Origin: Chamaelirium japonicum
Lineage: Eukaryota > Streptophyta > Magnoliopsida > Liliales > Melanthiaceae
Length of the DNA stretch: 64,000 bases
Assembly: GCA_947650365.1 (NCBI GenBank)
Contig: OX393553.1
Coordinates: 42,827,949 to 42,891,948 of the forward strand
Direction of reading: 5' to 3'
Below, piece after piece: positions 14,116 to 25,198 of this stretch (positions are counted from its first letter, which is position 1; every line of letters starts with the position of its first letter). Below the pieces are notes generated by a model. That model ran no database searches and was not told the DNA's origin. It was given only the letters and a program-made list of their open reading frames with translations. The translations under genes and the position numbers were made by a program.

Positions 14116-14230
14116 AGAAGGAAGAGGACGAGTTATTACCCCAAGCTTTACCTGCTGGTCTGATAGGATTTGAACAACCTACAGGTTCATATTGTTGTCC
14201 ATTGCCAGCAACCTGGCTTGATTCAGGCAT
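14116..14230 (-). pseudogene. LINE ORF1 N-terminal fragment (separated by the LTR element)
   Basis: On the minus strand an ATG at 14,230-14,228 opens a frame (with RPAGKAWGNN visible) that runs to the insertion point. If the LTR element and one AGAAG copy are removed, 115 nt here join 188 nt at 9,023-8,836 to give exactly 101 codons before the TAG at 8,835. The frame therefore spans the old insertion site without a break. 14,116-14,120 is also the right target duplication. Confidence 0.72.
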
Positions 14231-16323
14231 TGTAACATTCTATCTCTACACTAGATGTACATATTAGAAGTCATATCTCCATGCGGATTTTTTCACCGCG
14301 ATAAATTTCTTCTTTGTCGATGGAGACAGGCTCGGCTTTGCTAGGAGAGGCTTTGGTGCAACAACCATAACTTTTGATCATGAACTCCGATTTGACTGAA
14401 TTTGAACTGAAGATAGAGGACTTTGAGATGCAACTTTTGCAATAATTTTAAGGTCTTTTGGACTCCTATAGCTTCCCCAACAATAGAAAAATCATAGATC
14501 TTCTGCACAAAATCTGGACAACATAAGATTGAGAGAAGTGCCTTCTAGTTCACCCGATCTCGCACAATGCCCATCACCTCGTCAATGGATCTCTGAGTGC
14601 CTCTATCTGACGAGCCTTCTCCATCTATAAAATACTATGCGAGGAAAACGACGTGAGGACCGAGGTCACAATATAGGGAGAGAAACGAGATATGGGAGAT
14701 AAGAAAAGAGAGGGCTCGGGCAAGCACCTTCGGGCCGACCCCTCTTTCTCCCCATACTCTAATATATGGCCGACCCCCCTAGGATAAGCCTCCTAATGGA
14801 TAGGGCCGGACCCATCGTTTTCACTCTCCTTGTCTCTCTCTCTCTCCCTAGATTGTAGGAGTTACGAAGACAAAGTCAAACCCCCTTAATATCCCTTATG
14901 GCTGGCCCCCCTTTTGTAGCTAACAAACTCCTACAAAATAGGGGGTTTCCATCCATGCATGTTTCCATCCAAGATTGAGCCATCCTGATGCGGCACTGAT
15001 TGCAACCGTCCGTTGTTGCCAACGCCAAATGTTGATAAGGTAAAGGGACGATTATGGCCAGGTGGTAGGTCAGGATTGCTCCATCCGGATGGAATCATCG
15101 ATAACTGAATAACATTACTATATTCAATCCGAACGTTTAACAGGGGCGGAACCAGGGGGGTAGACCCCTTTAAGCTTTTGAAAAAAAAAACTTTAACCCC
15201 CCACCATTTTAACTTTTGGAGTTCCTAGGTTCTCCCTGCGTTTAATCCAAGTGTTTCAATCACAACATCCCTATACTAGCTGATTGGGGCCGAGATAATT
15301 GACCTGTTTGAACTGGGTGAACTTACGGCTATTATTAGGATACATCATTCTGGTTAAAAGGAAATCGATAAAATATTTGGATTAACTAGTATTTTTCATA
15401 GGAAAATATTGAGTGAAACAATTTGTAGGGATTGACGGTGGTGGAACATATACACACAGCCATCCGAAGGACTCATCATTTAAGGGTGAGGTCCAAATTT
15501 TGTACTTCCAATCAACTACATCCATGATTAGCTTGGGAGTACATTGGACAACTGCGAGATATGTAATAGCGGACCCATGAATTTTTCTCAAGGGGGGCAT
15601 AAAACATTAAAAAATAATTGACATCGATGTCTCGAATTGGAAGCTTCGTCCGACGGTGTGACAGGGTCCCTTCCCTTCCATCGAGTTCTCAGAGTCCTTA
15701 AAAAATTTGGGGCGATAACTGGTTGGGTCGCGCTTGTCAAGAAAAACAAGCTGGGTGTTCGTTTTTCTTGGAAATAACATAAAAGCTTGTTTAAAGTAGG
15801 TTAAAGTTGAATGACATGAAGCTTGGTTAAAAGTCGGGATGAGCTTGGAGCATAGCCAAACTTTACTATGATAGCGGCAAGAAAATAACACACCCAAACG
15901 ACTCCTCCATCAACAAAACTGAGCCAACTACTCTTCTCCCTCAACCCCCAAGGATCTTCAACAAGAGACCCTCCTCTTTTCTTCTTTCACACTTAAAAAA
16001 ATATCAAGGCCAAGAAGGGAAACCTTTAGCTGTGTTTCTATGTCTCTGCTCTGCAATCCCTTCTATATATCGCTTTCTTATCTTTTTCCCCCAAATCGAA
16101 ACCCACACTAAAAGGCTTGGTATTAACCCTTGGAGAGCCGATGGCCGTTGGATCAAAACCTCAATCCAACAGCGCACAAACGTTCACTTAATTAAGTGGC
16201 AGACACAAGGATAATTTTTGCTACGATGCTACATGGGGCACTTGGACCGTTCCCTAATATGCAGGAGAAAAGGGTGCAGTCTGATTGTATGTAAAAGGCC
16301 GGGTAATAGTGCAGTGCACGAGT
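14231..16323. other. Intergenic, partly LINE 5' region
   Basis: The first few hundred bases may be the 5' untranslated part of the minus-strand LINE. No domain is recognised in the rest. A CT-rich run lies at about 14,825-14,850 and an A-rich run at about 15,180. Confidence 0.45.
16319..16323. repeat. Target site duplication (left), CGAGT
   Basis: CGAGT precedes the 5' LTR. AGAGT follows the 3' LTR at 29,481-29,485, so four of five bases match. A single later substitution would explain the mismatch. Confidence 0.65.
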
Positions 16324-16924
16324 TGTGGGTGCAAAAATTGTACCGGACCGGATCAGAGCGGCATGGGCCCGCGCAACGGCCCAAGTGGGTAAGCCCGCCC
16401 GGGTTCATGGGCCCACTCTACGGGGCTCGCAGATCAAGCCCTCCCCCTTATTGGGCCCGAACAACGGCCCAGCAAGGAGGCCCAGAACCAGTGCCACGTC
16501 ATCAGTGCCACGTCATCACTGCCATATCGGGCGCGTGCCTACGCTATAAAAGGACCCCCAAGGCATCCAGGAAGGGGGTTGGTCATTCGATCAGAGGAAG
16601 AGGGATTCCAGCTCCAGAGCAAGTGCAAGAGCTTACTTCTCTCCTCCTAGTTTCTTTTCTTGTTGCTCCGTGCAACCCCCACTGTAAAAAGCTTCTCTCG
16701 GCCTGTCGAGAGAACGCTCAACCCTTTATATTCATATTATAGTGAAGATCAGGTGGCACCTCTCGCCCAGAGACGTAGGTCGTAAGACCGAACTTCGACA
16801 ACAACTCTATGTGTCATCTCTCTCATTCTCAACTTTCTAATCTCTAACTCTACAAGCAATCCAATTCAATCAAGGCTGTGGGGTGGGATTCTCGATCAAG
16901 GCAGCTCGAAAATTTCCCCCCACA
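16324..16924 (+). repeat. 5' LTR of the Tat element
   Basis: 601 bp, TGTGGGTGC...CCCCCCACA. TATA box CTATAAAAGG at about 16,543. It carries a small direct duplication of AGTGCCACGTCATC that the 3' copy lacks, while the 3' copy has an extra ATAAGGGCCCA. Confidence 0.95.
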
Positions 16925-16929
16925 ATCTT

Positions 16930-16945
16930 TGGCGCCGTCTGTGGG
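16930..16945 (+). other. Primer binding site, TGGCGCC type
   Basis: TGGCGCCGTCTGTGGG begins five bases inside the LTR. This class of primer site is frequent in plant Ty3 elements. I do not assign the tRNA. Confidence 0.75.
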
Positions 16946-17064
16946 ATATCGATAGAGGTCTTACCCACACCTCTACCGACTCCTATTCAACTTGTGGTGA
17001 CGAGCCACAAGTCCTCCTCCAAATCAACCTTAACGCCTTCATCACGCCGACATCAACACGCTCG

Positions 17065-18906
17065 ATGGTGAAGGCCAGCACCAACCCACCAAAGGCGGGT
17101 GCTGAACGAACAAACGATATGCTGATCGAAGAAGAATAAGAAGTCTCGGTTGCAACCAACCGAAGAAATGTTCGGGAACGACTGGGGCCGCAAGGCAGCC
17201 TTCCAAAAGGGCACAGTGATCGGCGATACCTATCATCCCCGAGGTATCGGTCCGGCAAAGAACCTGCTATTCAAGGGAACGAGCCTCAGGCTACATACGA
17301 GATCTCGGCTGCTGACTTCCAGCTGCTAAATCTCATCAAGAAGAATGCGACCCTTGAACAAGAGAGAGACTCCTTGAAGAAAGCAGCTGAGAGGGCGGGG
17401 GTTATGATCCTCAACTCTCCCGCTGCAACTGAAGGCCCACTGAAGACTCACCCAGCTGCGAGTCATCACCTCGAAGAACCAAGGAGGGCTCATGACAAAA
17501 AGCGTCAGGCATCCACGCAAGCACCTAAACAAATGGTGTGGGATCGTCTCAACATCAATGGCGCTCCAAGCCACCGCCGAGAGAAGTCGCCTGAATCAAC
17601 GGGGTCCACTGGACGCCCTGTTCACTCACATGCAAGAATGTCAGATGCACGTGAGCTACTCAACTGACGAAGGCAAACCACCGATGTGGGACTCCGCCAT
17701 CAAGATCGCAGGCTACTAATCGCCTCAGCGGGGCCTCTTCATCCCGAGGTGCTCGCAACCCCTTTCCCTGTGGGTTGGCGAACACCAAGTCTGCCCAAGT
17801 TCAACTGCATCAAGGGAGACCCAGCCCTCCACATCCTAGCCTACAAGCAGGCCCTGACGCCATACGAGTATGAGAACCATGTTCTTTGCTGTATGTTTGC
17901 GGGAAGCCTTGAAGGGCCTTCCCTCGATTGGTACCACACATTGCCCACTGGAGCGGTGACTACTTTTGAAGAACTGGCGGAACTCTTCATGGATCACTAT
18001 CGGCTTAACCTGAAGCCAGAAAAGAAGCTGGATACTCTTTACCGGCTAAAGATCGGCTCCGATGAATCCTTGAGGAGCTTCACAACCAGGTTTCGCAATG
18101 AGCATTCTGAGCTCACTGGCCGTTACCAAAATGAGGAGGTCATTATGTTGGCATTCTAGAATGCCATCCGATCGGAACTCCACGTCTATACTGATTTTAT
18201 CCGACATCCTCCGAGCTCCTTGGAGGCGATGTTCAAACGCGTGCAGCGGGAGATAGATGTGGAGGACAACCAGCGAGCCAGAAAGTTGCGCGAGCCACGC
18301 GAACCTCGCGACTCGCGGCACAGGAAGGCTGACGAAGCCCTGAGGGATGTACGCTACAAGAAGCATGCCAATGCGGCATCCGAAGAGAAGAAACCAGCTA
18401 AGAGGCAAAATGAGGAACCAAAAATCCCTCCAGCAGGGAAGAGGAGAGCTACAAGGGAGCAGAGGGTGTTCACCGAGTTGAACACCTCAATCGAAGATAT
18501 ATTCGCCTACCTTCAGAACGAGCCATTTTGCAAGTGGCCGCAACCCCTTCCTCCAAACTCGGAGCAGACCAAGGATACGACCGTCTACTGTGAATTCCAT
18601 CGCAGCCACGGGCACCCGACTTCAACCTGCTGGCGACTGAAGCACCACATCGAAGACTTGGTCCAGGAGGGGCGACTTGATGGCTACATCGCCAATAAAG
18701 AACCAAGGCAAGAGAAAGAAAGACAGCAGCAGAAGCGGAAGGGAGTCAACATGATCCATGGATGCAGAAGCCACCGAGCGAATGTGGTTCACGGACACTT
18801 ACATCGGCGAGCACCTTCTGGCAAAGAAGTGGAACGCCTCGAAAGGCGAATTCACAACGTCCGCCAGGCAGCCAACGTGCAAGAAACTTGGGTCGAGCAG
18901 CCTTAG
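17065..18906 (+). pseudogene. Gag pseudogene of the Tat element
   Basis: The frame opens at ATG 17,065. Stops in the same frame lie at 17,137 (TAA), 17,665 (TGA) and 18,157 (TAG). The capsid core is at about 17,790-18,160, with DPALHILAYKQ, FAGSLEGPSLDWYHTLP, FEELAELFMDHY and SFTTRFRNEHSEL. Downstream, 18,220-18,906 is basic and holds CEFHRSHGHPTSTCWRLKHH, the C/H/H/C element typical of Tat-type gags, followed by IEDLVQEGRLDGYI. The frame near 17,600-17,720 is better in another register, so a shift is likely there. It ends with a TAG, after which protease continues in the same frame. Confidence 0.85.
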
Positions 18907-18909
18907 CCC

Positions 18910-19458
18910 GGGCTGCCCTGGCCGGCAATTATCTTCACGCCTTGTGATCTGGAAGGAGTACTTCTACCACACTAGGACCCGCTCGTCCTGCAGCTCAAAG
19001 TCAACGGAGTACCGGTCAGTCGGATTCTGATCGACACCGGTTGCTCCGTGGATATCATGTTCAGAAACTGTTTCTCAAGCCTTGGCCACGGAGCTGAGAG
19101 CCTCGAGCATCTGCCTCTGATCATCACCGGCTTCGATGGGGGTGAAGGCAAAGTCCTTGGCGAGGCCAAACTTACTGTTGAATTGACATAGAAGACCCGA
19201 GTCTCCACTCGGTTTGCCGTATGTGATGGTACATCGAGCTACAACATCATCCTGGGAAGGCCCTTCCTGCATCGTCTTGGGGGAGTATCCTCTTCCTACC
19301 ACCAGCTCCTCAAGTTTCCCACCAATGAAGGCATCAGGTGCATCAGAGGGAATCAGGCGGCCAGCAAGTCCTGTGAAGCTGTCGCCGCCAAACAAAAAGC
19401 ACGATCCATCCTCCCATCCAAGAGGTCAGCCAACGAGGCCGACACCTCGAAGCAATAG
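18910..19458 (+). pseudogene. Aspartic protease region, Tat element
   Basis: Active-site motif RILIDTGCSVDIMF at about 19,018-19,060 keeps the DTG triad, and SYNIILGRPFLHRL at about 19,230-19,275 is the second conserved strand. Same frame as gag and RT. TAG stops lie at 18,973, 19,189 and 19,456. Confidence 0.85.
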
Positions 19459-20742
19459 CAATTACCGAAAGACCCAACTCTTCCAGTTCCACCGCTGGGA
19501 GAGTGGGATGGCTCACCCTCGATCGAGCCCATCATCAAGGTGGAGATCGGGGAAGGTGGGCAGCCGCGCGAAACATACATCGGGGCTGACTTGTCCAAGG
19601 AAGAGGTGAAGCAGATGACAACCTTTCTCCGAGCCAATATTGACATATTTGCTTGGAGCTTTGAAGATATACCGGGCATCGACCCCGAGGTCGCTTGCCA
19701 CCGGCTAAATGTCAAAGACGGAGCCGTTGCCATCCAACAAAAGCCAAGAACCATAAGGCCGGAACGAGCTGCTGCAGTCCGGGAAGAAGTGGCCAAGCTC
19801 CTCCAGGCCAACTTCATTCGAGAAGTCAAGTACCCGACTTGGATCTCCAATGTCGTCGCGGTACCAAAGAAGAATGGGAAGATCAGGGTCTGCATTGACT
19901 TCACTAATCTCAATAAGGCCTGCCCGAAAGATCCCTTCCCGTTACCACGGATCGATCGACTTGTCGATTCTACAGCAGGGCATGAGCTACTGTCCTTTGT
20001 AGATGGATACTCCGGATACAATCAGATTGCACTACACAGGGATGATCAGGAGAAAACATGCTTCGTGACGGATCGTGAGCTCTATTGCTACAATGTGATG
20101 CCTTTCGGCCTCAAGAATGCTGGCTCAACATATCAACGACTCGTCACAAAGATGTTCGAGAAGCAAATTGGCCAGAACGTGGAAGTCTACATAGACGACC
20201 TGCTCACCAAAAGCCGAAGAAGAGAAGATCACCTCAAGGACCTGGAGGAAACGTTCAACATCTTGCGATACTATCGGATGAAGCTCAACCCAGCAAAGTG
20301 CGCCTTCGGTGTAAAATCCGGAAAGTTCCTCGGATTCCTCATCACGCAAAGAGGGATCGAGGCCAATCCGGACCAGATTAGAGCCATCCAGGAGATGCCA
20401 TCGCCATCAAATGAACAGGAGGTCAGACGACTCACCGGTCGTCTAGCAGCGCTGAATCGCTTCATATCCAAGCACTCTGACAGATGCAAGCCTTTCTTCG
20501 AGAGGCTTCGAAAGGGTAGTAACTCTAAATGGGATAGCTCCTGCGAAGAAGCCTTCCAAAACATCAAGGCTTACCTTGTCCAGCCGCCGGTACTGGTAGC
20601 TCCCATGCTAGGGGAACCCCTATGGGTCTACCTATCGGTCTCTGAGCAAGCCACCGGAGCGGTGCTTGTAAGCCGAAGAGACGGGCTTGAGCGCCCAATC
20701 TACTACACTAGCCATGCTCTGCTTCCAGCAGAGACAAGATAA
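19459..20742 (+). pseudogene. Reverse transcriptase, Tat element
   Basis: The longest intact stretch of the element (about 428 codons). Visible RT blocks in order: VVAVPKKNGKIRVCIDFTNL, FPLPRIDRLVD, FVDGYSGYNQI, FVTDRELYCYNVMPFGLKNA, the catalytic box YIDDLLTKS (usual form Y-V/I-D-D), LNPAKCAFGVKSGKFLGFLI, and RRLTGRLAALNRFISK. The end enters RNase H (WVYLSVSEQATGAVLV, IYYTSHAL) and stops at a TAA at 20,740, where the family usually has a Tyr. The catalytic residues are intact. Confidence 0.92.
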
Positions 20743-21090
20743 TCAAGGGTCGAGAAGGTAGTTTTAGCTCTGCTTATGGCAACGCGAAGACTAAGGCCAT
20801 ACTTTGTCGCCCATCAAGTCACAGTCACCACAGAACATCCCCTCAAGGACATCCTCGATCGGTCCGATCGCGCCGGGAGGATGGCCAAGTGGGTAACAGA
20901 AATGAGCTCATTGGGAGTGCTCTTCGAGCCAAGAGTCTCGATCAAGGGGCAGGCGCTAGCAGACTTCCTCACCGACTTCCCAGTTGAGGACCCAGTCGGC
21001 CTACATCAAGATCCTGACCTCGAATTGGAGGATAACGGGAAAGGTGAACCCGCAGAGCTTCACGTGCTTCCTAGCCACCCGTTGGCTGGC
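20743..21090 (+). pseudogene. RNase H (first copy), C-terminal part
   Basis: Continues in frame after the TAA at 20,740: VEKVVLALLMATRRLRPYF, then HPLKDILDRSDRAGRMAKW and ALADFLTDF, typical of the RNase H to tether region of Tat elements. A TAG at 21,091 ends this stretch. Confidence 0.82.
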
Positions 21091-21735
21091 TAGAACCTTT
21101 ACACCGACGGGGCCTCAAGCTCAGCAGGCTGTGGAATCGGAATATTACTCATCTCCCCAGACCTGCACAAGATTCAGTGATCCATCATGCTCGGTTTTGC
21201 AGCCACAAACAATAAGGCCGAGTACGAAGCAATCCTTGCCGGCATGGAGATAGACTTGAGCTTATCAATCAAGCAGATAACCATTCATAGCGACTCTCAG
21301 CTCATCGTCAGGCAGATCGAGGGGTAGTACGAAGCCAAGGACAGCAGGATGCAGCAGTACTTGACCTTGGCGCGGAAGCTATCTGAATGCTTCCAGGAGG
21401 TCGAATTCAAGGAGATCCCCCGATCCGACAATCGAATCGCTGACGCTCTCGCAAATGCAGCTTCAGTTCTTGGGGATGAACAAGAGGTCAGAGAAATCAA
21501 GATTGATTTCCAAAGATACCCAAGGGTGAACCTTCATCATCAGACCGGCCTGATTGCTGATATAACGATTGAAGCGCCCACGGGATGGTTGGTACCTATA
21601 ATCGGCTATCTTCAGCAAAAGGTCCTACCTGAGGACCCCGTTCAAGCAAAGAAACTTCTGAGGAAAATTCATCGCTTCCGTCTCGACGGAGAAGACCTTT
21701 ATTGGCAGTCACATGGAGGTATGTACCTTCGGTGA
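21091..21735 (+). pseudogene. Second RNase H (plant aRH type), Tat element
   Basis: LYTDGASSSAGCGIGILL at about 21,100-21,153, NNKAEYEAILAGM at about 21,205-21,246, IHSDSQLIVRQIEG at about 21,285-21,325 and IPRSDNRIADALANAA at about 21,415-21,460 are the four acidic-site regions of an RNase H fold. This is a second domain distinct from the one after RT. In-frame stops at 21,178 (TGA), 21,325 (TAG) and 21,733 (TGA). The domain between here and integrase leads to the zinc-binding region. Confidence 0.88.
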
Positions 21736-22820
21736 CTATCCAAGGAACAGTCACAGAGGATCCTTACAGAGATACATTCAGGGGCATGCGGCAACCACGC
21801 CGGGGGTAGATCGCTAGAGGCAAAGTCAAGCTGCAAGGATACTACTGGCCGACCATGGTCAAAGATGCTCGAGAATTCGTCAAAAGATGCGAGCAGTGTC
21901 AGCGGCATGCAAAGCAGATTCACGTCCCTGCAGGAGATCTAAACCCCCTAACGAGCCCGTGGCCTTTTCATCATTGGGGGTTAGATTTCCTGGGGCCTTT
22001 CCCGCCGTCACCAACCCAGAAAAAGTATCTCCTCGTTGCAACAGACTACTTCACCAAGTGGATCGAAGCAGTGCCGTTAGCAAGGATCACCGATGTCGAT
22101 GTCATCAAGTTTGTCAGAGGCAATATCTTTTCAAGGTTCGGGTCCCCTAAGGTACTAATAGTTGATAATGGAGCCCAGTTCGATTCAAACAACTTCAGAG
22201 AATTCTGCCAAGGTTACGGGATCAAACTATTCTATTCGACGCCTAGATACCCACAGTGCAACGGGTAAGCCGAGGCATCAAACAAGGCAATCATGGATAC
22301 TCTGAAGAAGAAGTTGGGACCTCGAAAAGGCCTATGGGAGAAAATGCTTCTGGAAGTATTATGGGCGTATCGTACTACCCCACGGCGATCGACTGGATTC
22401 TCCCCGTTCCACCTCACGTATGGCTCCGAAGCTGTCCTACCTACTGAAGCGCTCCACTCCACGGTCAGGACTAAGGCTGTTGAGTCTGGAATGAACAATG
22501 AGCTCAGAATCAATGACCTGGACTTCATGGAGGAACTGAGGGACTCAGCGGCTGCTCACGTCACCGACTACCAGCAGAAGATCAAGAGGGCGTACGATAG
22601 AAGAGTCAAGAAAAGAGAGTTCAGTGTGGGAGACATGGTACTCAGAGCCGTCTTCCCAAACACGAAGGAAGTTGCTAGTGGCAAGTTCGCTCCGTCTTGG
22701 GAGGGGCCATACGTCATAGAGTCCAGAGGCAGCAAAGGCTCATACAGGCTGATCGACCAGGACGGAAGGCGACTACCCCGAGCTTGGAATGTAACCCATT
22801 TGAAAATCTTCTACCCTTAA
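21736..22820 (+). pseudogene. Integrase, Tat element
   Basis: The HHCC zinc region reads EIHSGACGNH then, after a one-base shift near 21,810, YYWPTMVKDAREFVKRCEQC. The catalytic core has D in HHWGLDFLGPFPP, D in VLIVDNGAQF and E in AEASNKAIMDTL, so D,D,E are all present. A TAA at 22,266 replaces the Gln usually found just before AEASN. The C-terminal part runs to FAPSWEGPYVI and WNVTHLKIFYP, the usual end of plant Ty3 pol. Confidence 0.9.
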
Positions 22821-22924
22821 CCAAACTCTGAAATTTGTAACCGCGAATTTAGTTTATCAATAAAATATCTATTTTTCTCGAAGTTCAAGTCTATTGAAAT
22901 TCTATTCAGCTTGTGTGAAGTACC
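22821..22924. other. Spacer after integrase
   Basis: About 100 bp between the integrase stop and the first tandem array. Nothing recognised. Confidence 0.5.
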
Positions 22925-23430
22925 AAAAGGCTCCTGGCAACCCAGGTCATATTAAGCCTTCGATTCCGCCAGTTCAAGTCGGAAGCTCGAAGCAAAATCG
23001 GATGTGCCCTTTCAAGGCTAAATCCCGATAAAAAGGCTCCTGGCAACCCAGGTCATATTAAGCCTTCGATTCTGCCAGTTCAAGTCGGAAGCTCGAAGCA
23101 AAATCGGATGCGCCCTTTCAAGGCTAAATCCCGATAAAAAGGCTCCTGGCAACCCAGGTCATATTAAGCCTTCGATTCCGTTTGTTCAAGTCGGAAGCTC
23201 GAAGCAAAATCGGATATGCCTTTTCAAGGCAAAATTCTGATAAAAAGGCTCCTGGCAACCCAGGTCAACCCAAATACTTCGATTCCACCAATTAAAGTTG
23301 GAAGCTCGAGATAAATTCGACTACGCCACTTCAAGGCTAAAGTCAAATAAGAATAACTCCTGGCAACCCAGGCCAACCCAAAAAATTCGATTCCGCTTAT
23401 TCAAGTTGGAAACTCAAAGCAACTCAGAGT
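22925..23430. repeat. 106-bp tandem repeat, about 4.5 copies
   Basis: Copies begin at 22,929, 23,035, 23,141, 23,247 and about 23,355 with GGCTCCTGGCAACCCAGG. The first three are nearly identical and the last two are diverged. Tandem arrays in the 3' region of Tat elements are known and can seed satellites. Confidence 0.92.
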
Positions 23431-23608
23431 TGTTGCCCTCAAATACAAAAATATGAACCATCAGATTGTCAAGCTGGAGTGCTCTCACACAAACAATGTT
23501 AAAAACTCAGATGTAAAGAGTGCAATTTATTAAGCAAGGCACGCAACTACATCAAGATGAACGACGACAAACGAAAAAGAAGAGGAGTGCAAGTCAAGAA
23601 AACGAGGC

Positions 23609-24229
23609 TTAAGAAGGCCGCGTAGCAGCAGGCAGAGCCAAAGTGCGTGTGGACTTGATGGCTTTGAGGGTGTCTAAAGACTCAAGCCATCCGGTGTAGT
23701 ACTCTCCGCAGTCTTTCTCAAGCTCTGCAACACGCTTGCGAAGGCCGGCGACCTCCTGCTCCCGCGCGACGGCAGATGACTGACTACTCGCCACCAGCTC
23801 CTCAATCTGTTTTTGAAGCTCGGTCTCCCACCCATGCAGACTAGCAACCTCTGCTTCCCTTGCTTCAAGCTGAATGGTACGAGTCATATCTTTCTCCTCA
23901 AGCTCGGTGACTCAGGTCCTCAAGCCAGTCACCGACTCCTCCAACTGTTCATGCAGGGCAATCTGAGATTGCAGAGTGGCAATGATGGCCGCTTGATCCT
24001 CAAGCTTCTTCGCGTCAAGGGCTTTGTCCTTCTCAAAACCTTCAGCTCGGGTACGCCACATCACTACTGAACGTTCATCCTTCTTGGACCCGGTGGAGAG
24101 CTTCTTCACCGTCTTCTCAGCAGACTCAGCACGCTCCAGAGCTGCCTTAAGATTCTCCTCAAGGCTCTTGACTTTTCTATAGAGGCCTCTGCGCCCACTA
24201 CGGATCCCGATATCTAGAAGGGTCGACAT
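23609..24229 (-). pseudogene. Antisense ORF, exon-like segment 4 (coiled coil)
   Basis: Minus-strand frame of 207 codons broken once by TGA at 23,914-23,912. The protein is strongly heptad-patterned: LYRKVKSLEENLKAALERAE, AIIATLQSQIALHEQLEE, then ELQKQIEELVAS and VAGLRKRVAELEKD. It follows an intron-like gap at 24,230-24,306 in the right phase. Extra ORFs in antisense between pol and the 3' LTR are known in Tat elements. Their function is unknown. Confidence 0.7.
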
Positions 24230-24306
24230 CTGGCTCCAAGGATCAATAAATTAGTACAGTATATCAAGTAAAAAGGAAAGGAGGAAGAAACCATAAGAAG
24301 GCTCAC
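24230..24306 (-). other. Putative 77-bp intron in the antisense ORF
   Basis: Minus strand: exon ends GATGCA, then GTGAGC...TTGGAGCCAG, then ATGTCG. The donor and acceptor are near consensus and the interior is T-rich. Removing it joins two frames in phase 0. Confidence 0.55.
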
Positions 24307-24620
24307 TGCATCCTCAATACCGTCCACAACTTTTGGGTGACAGGCCTGGGGTAGTCCCAGATGTTTTCTGTAGAAAGTGGTAAGCTCGGAGAGTGAAACA
24401 GGGGGACGAGCCAACGTATTTGGTGCAGGCCCTGATGCCACCGCTTTTCCTTTCACTTTCTGAGGCACTGAAGCAGGCTTCCCCTCCCTAACTCATGCAC
24501 AACCCCTCGAGGCGGAAGGTTCACCAATGACGCCGTCAACCATGGCCTCATCCGGCTGAGCCACTGGGGCGTCCGGAATCAGGGTAGCTACCTCCTGCAC
24601 TTGAGTGTCCCCAGCAGACA
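24307..24620 (-). pseudogene. Antisense ORF, exon-like segment 3
   Basis: Frame from 24,620 (two bases finish a split codon) to 24,307. Contains VSLSELTTFYRKHLGL and VVDGIEDA. One in-frame TGA at 24,495-24,493. Flanked by intron-like gaps on both sides, with phases 1 and 0. Confidence 0.6.
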
Positions 24621-24696
24621 CTGTGGACAAAGCAACAAAGTCAGACCGAAAAACACAGGCTAATAACGAAGGTGGAAGAAGGCAGAAGAAGGATAC
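24621..24696 (-). other. Putative 76-bp intron in the antisense ORF
   Basis: Minus strand: CTTGACG, then GTATCC...TTTGTCCACAG, then TGTCTG, with a pyrimidine-rich 3' part. Splicing restores one frame (phase 1). Confidence 0.55.
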
Positions 24697-25198
24697 CGTC
24701 AAGGGCAATCGGACAAGAAACACCAGCACCCTCGACCGCGGGGAGCCCGGAAACTACCGCTTCAGTCAGGCGAATCCCTTCCTCCGGAGCATTGAGCTCA
24801 GCCATCATCGCTCTCATCTGATCAGGGCGGAGAACCATCTTCGGCGATGATCCTGGTCCCATGGAATTCTGCACGGGAAGAATCGAAGGACTATGTTCTG
24901 GAAAAACACAAACCTCAGCCTGAGGACATTCGCTCTCCTTTGCCTTCCCAACCTTAAACCGGTGTATCAGACGCCCAGGCTTGTAACTCAAAGTGGCAGG
25001 TCGACAGTCGATAACCACATCCTCAAGTTCCTTCTCGATCCTGCGAGACCGAGGGTCACGAGAAGGAGAAACTGTAGCAGGAGAACCAGCGCAAGGACGC
25101 GGGGATCCGGCGCATCCCTCGTCTTCACTGTCACCAGAAGCCATAAGAGAAGACTCGCTCACGTCACTTCTTCGCCAACATTGAGGGGCCATCGCCAC
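24697..25198 (-). pseudogene. Antisense ORF, exon-like segment 2
   Basis: Frame from the region of 25,198 to 24,697, rich in charged and Ser/Pro residues, with RLIHRFKVGK and MVLRPDQMRAMMAELNAPEE. It is in a different register from segment 1, so a frameshift or another intron lies at about 25,160-25,200. Confidence 0.6.

Noticed and set aside
16983-17574. Minus-strand frames over the gag leader
   Set aside because: Gag continues on the plus strand in this region; no motif on the minus strand.
19353-20021. 222-codon minus-strand frame over the RT region
   Set aside because: Shadow of the RT frame, which has clear conserved motifs on the plus strand.
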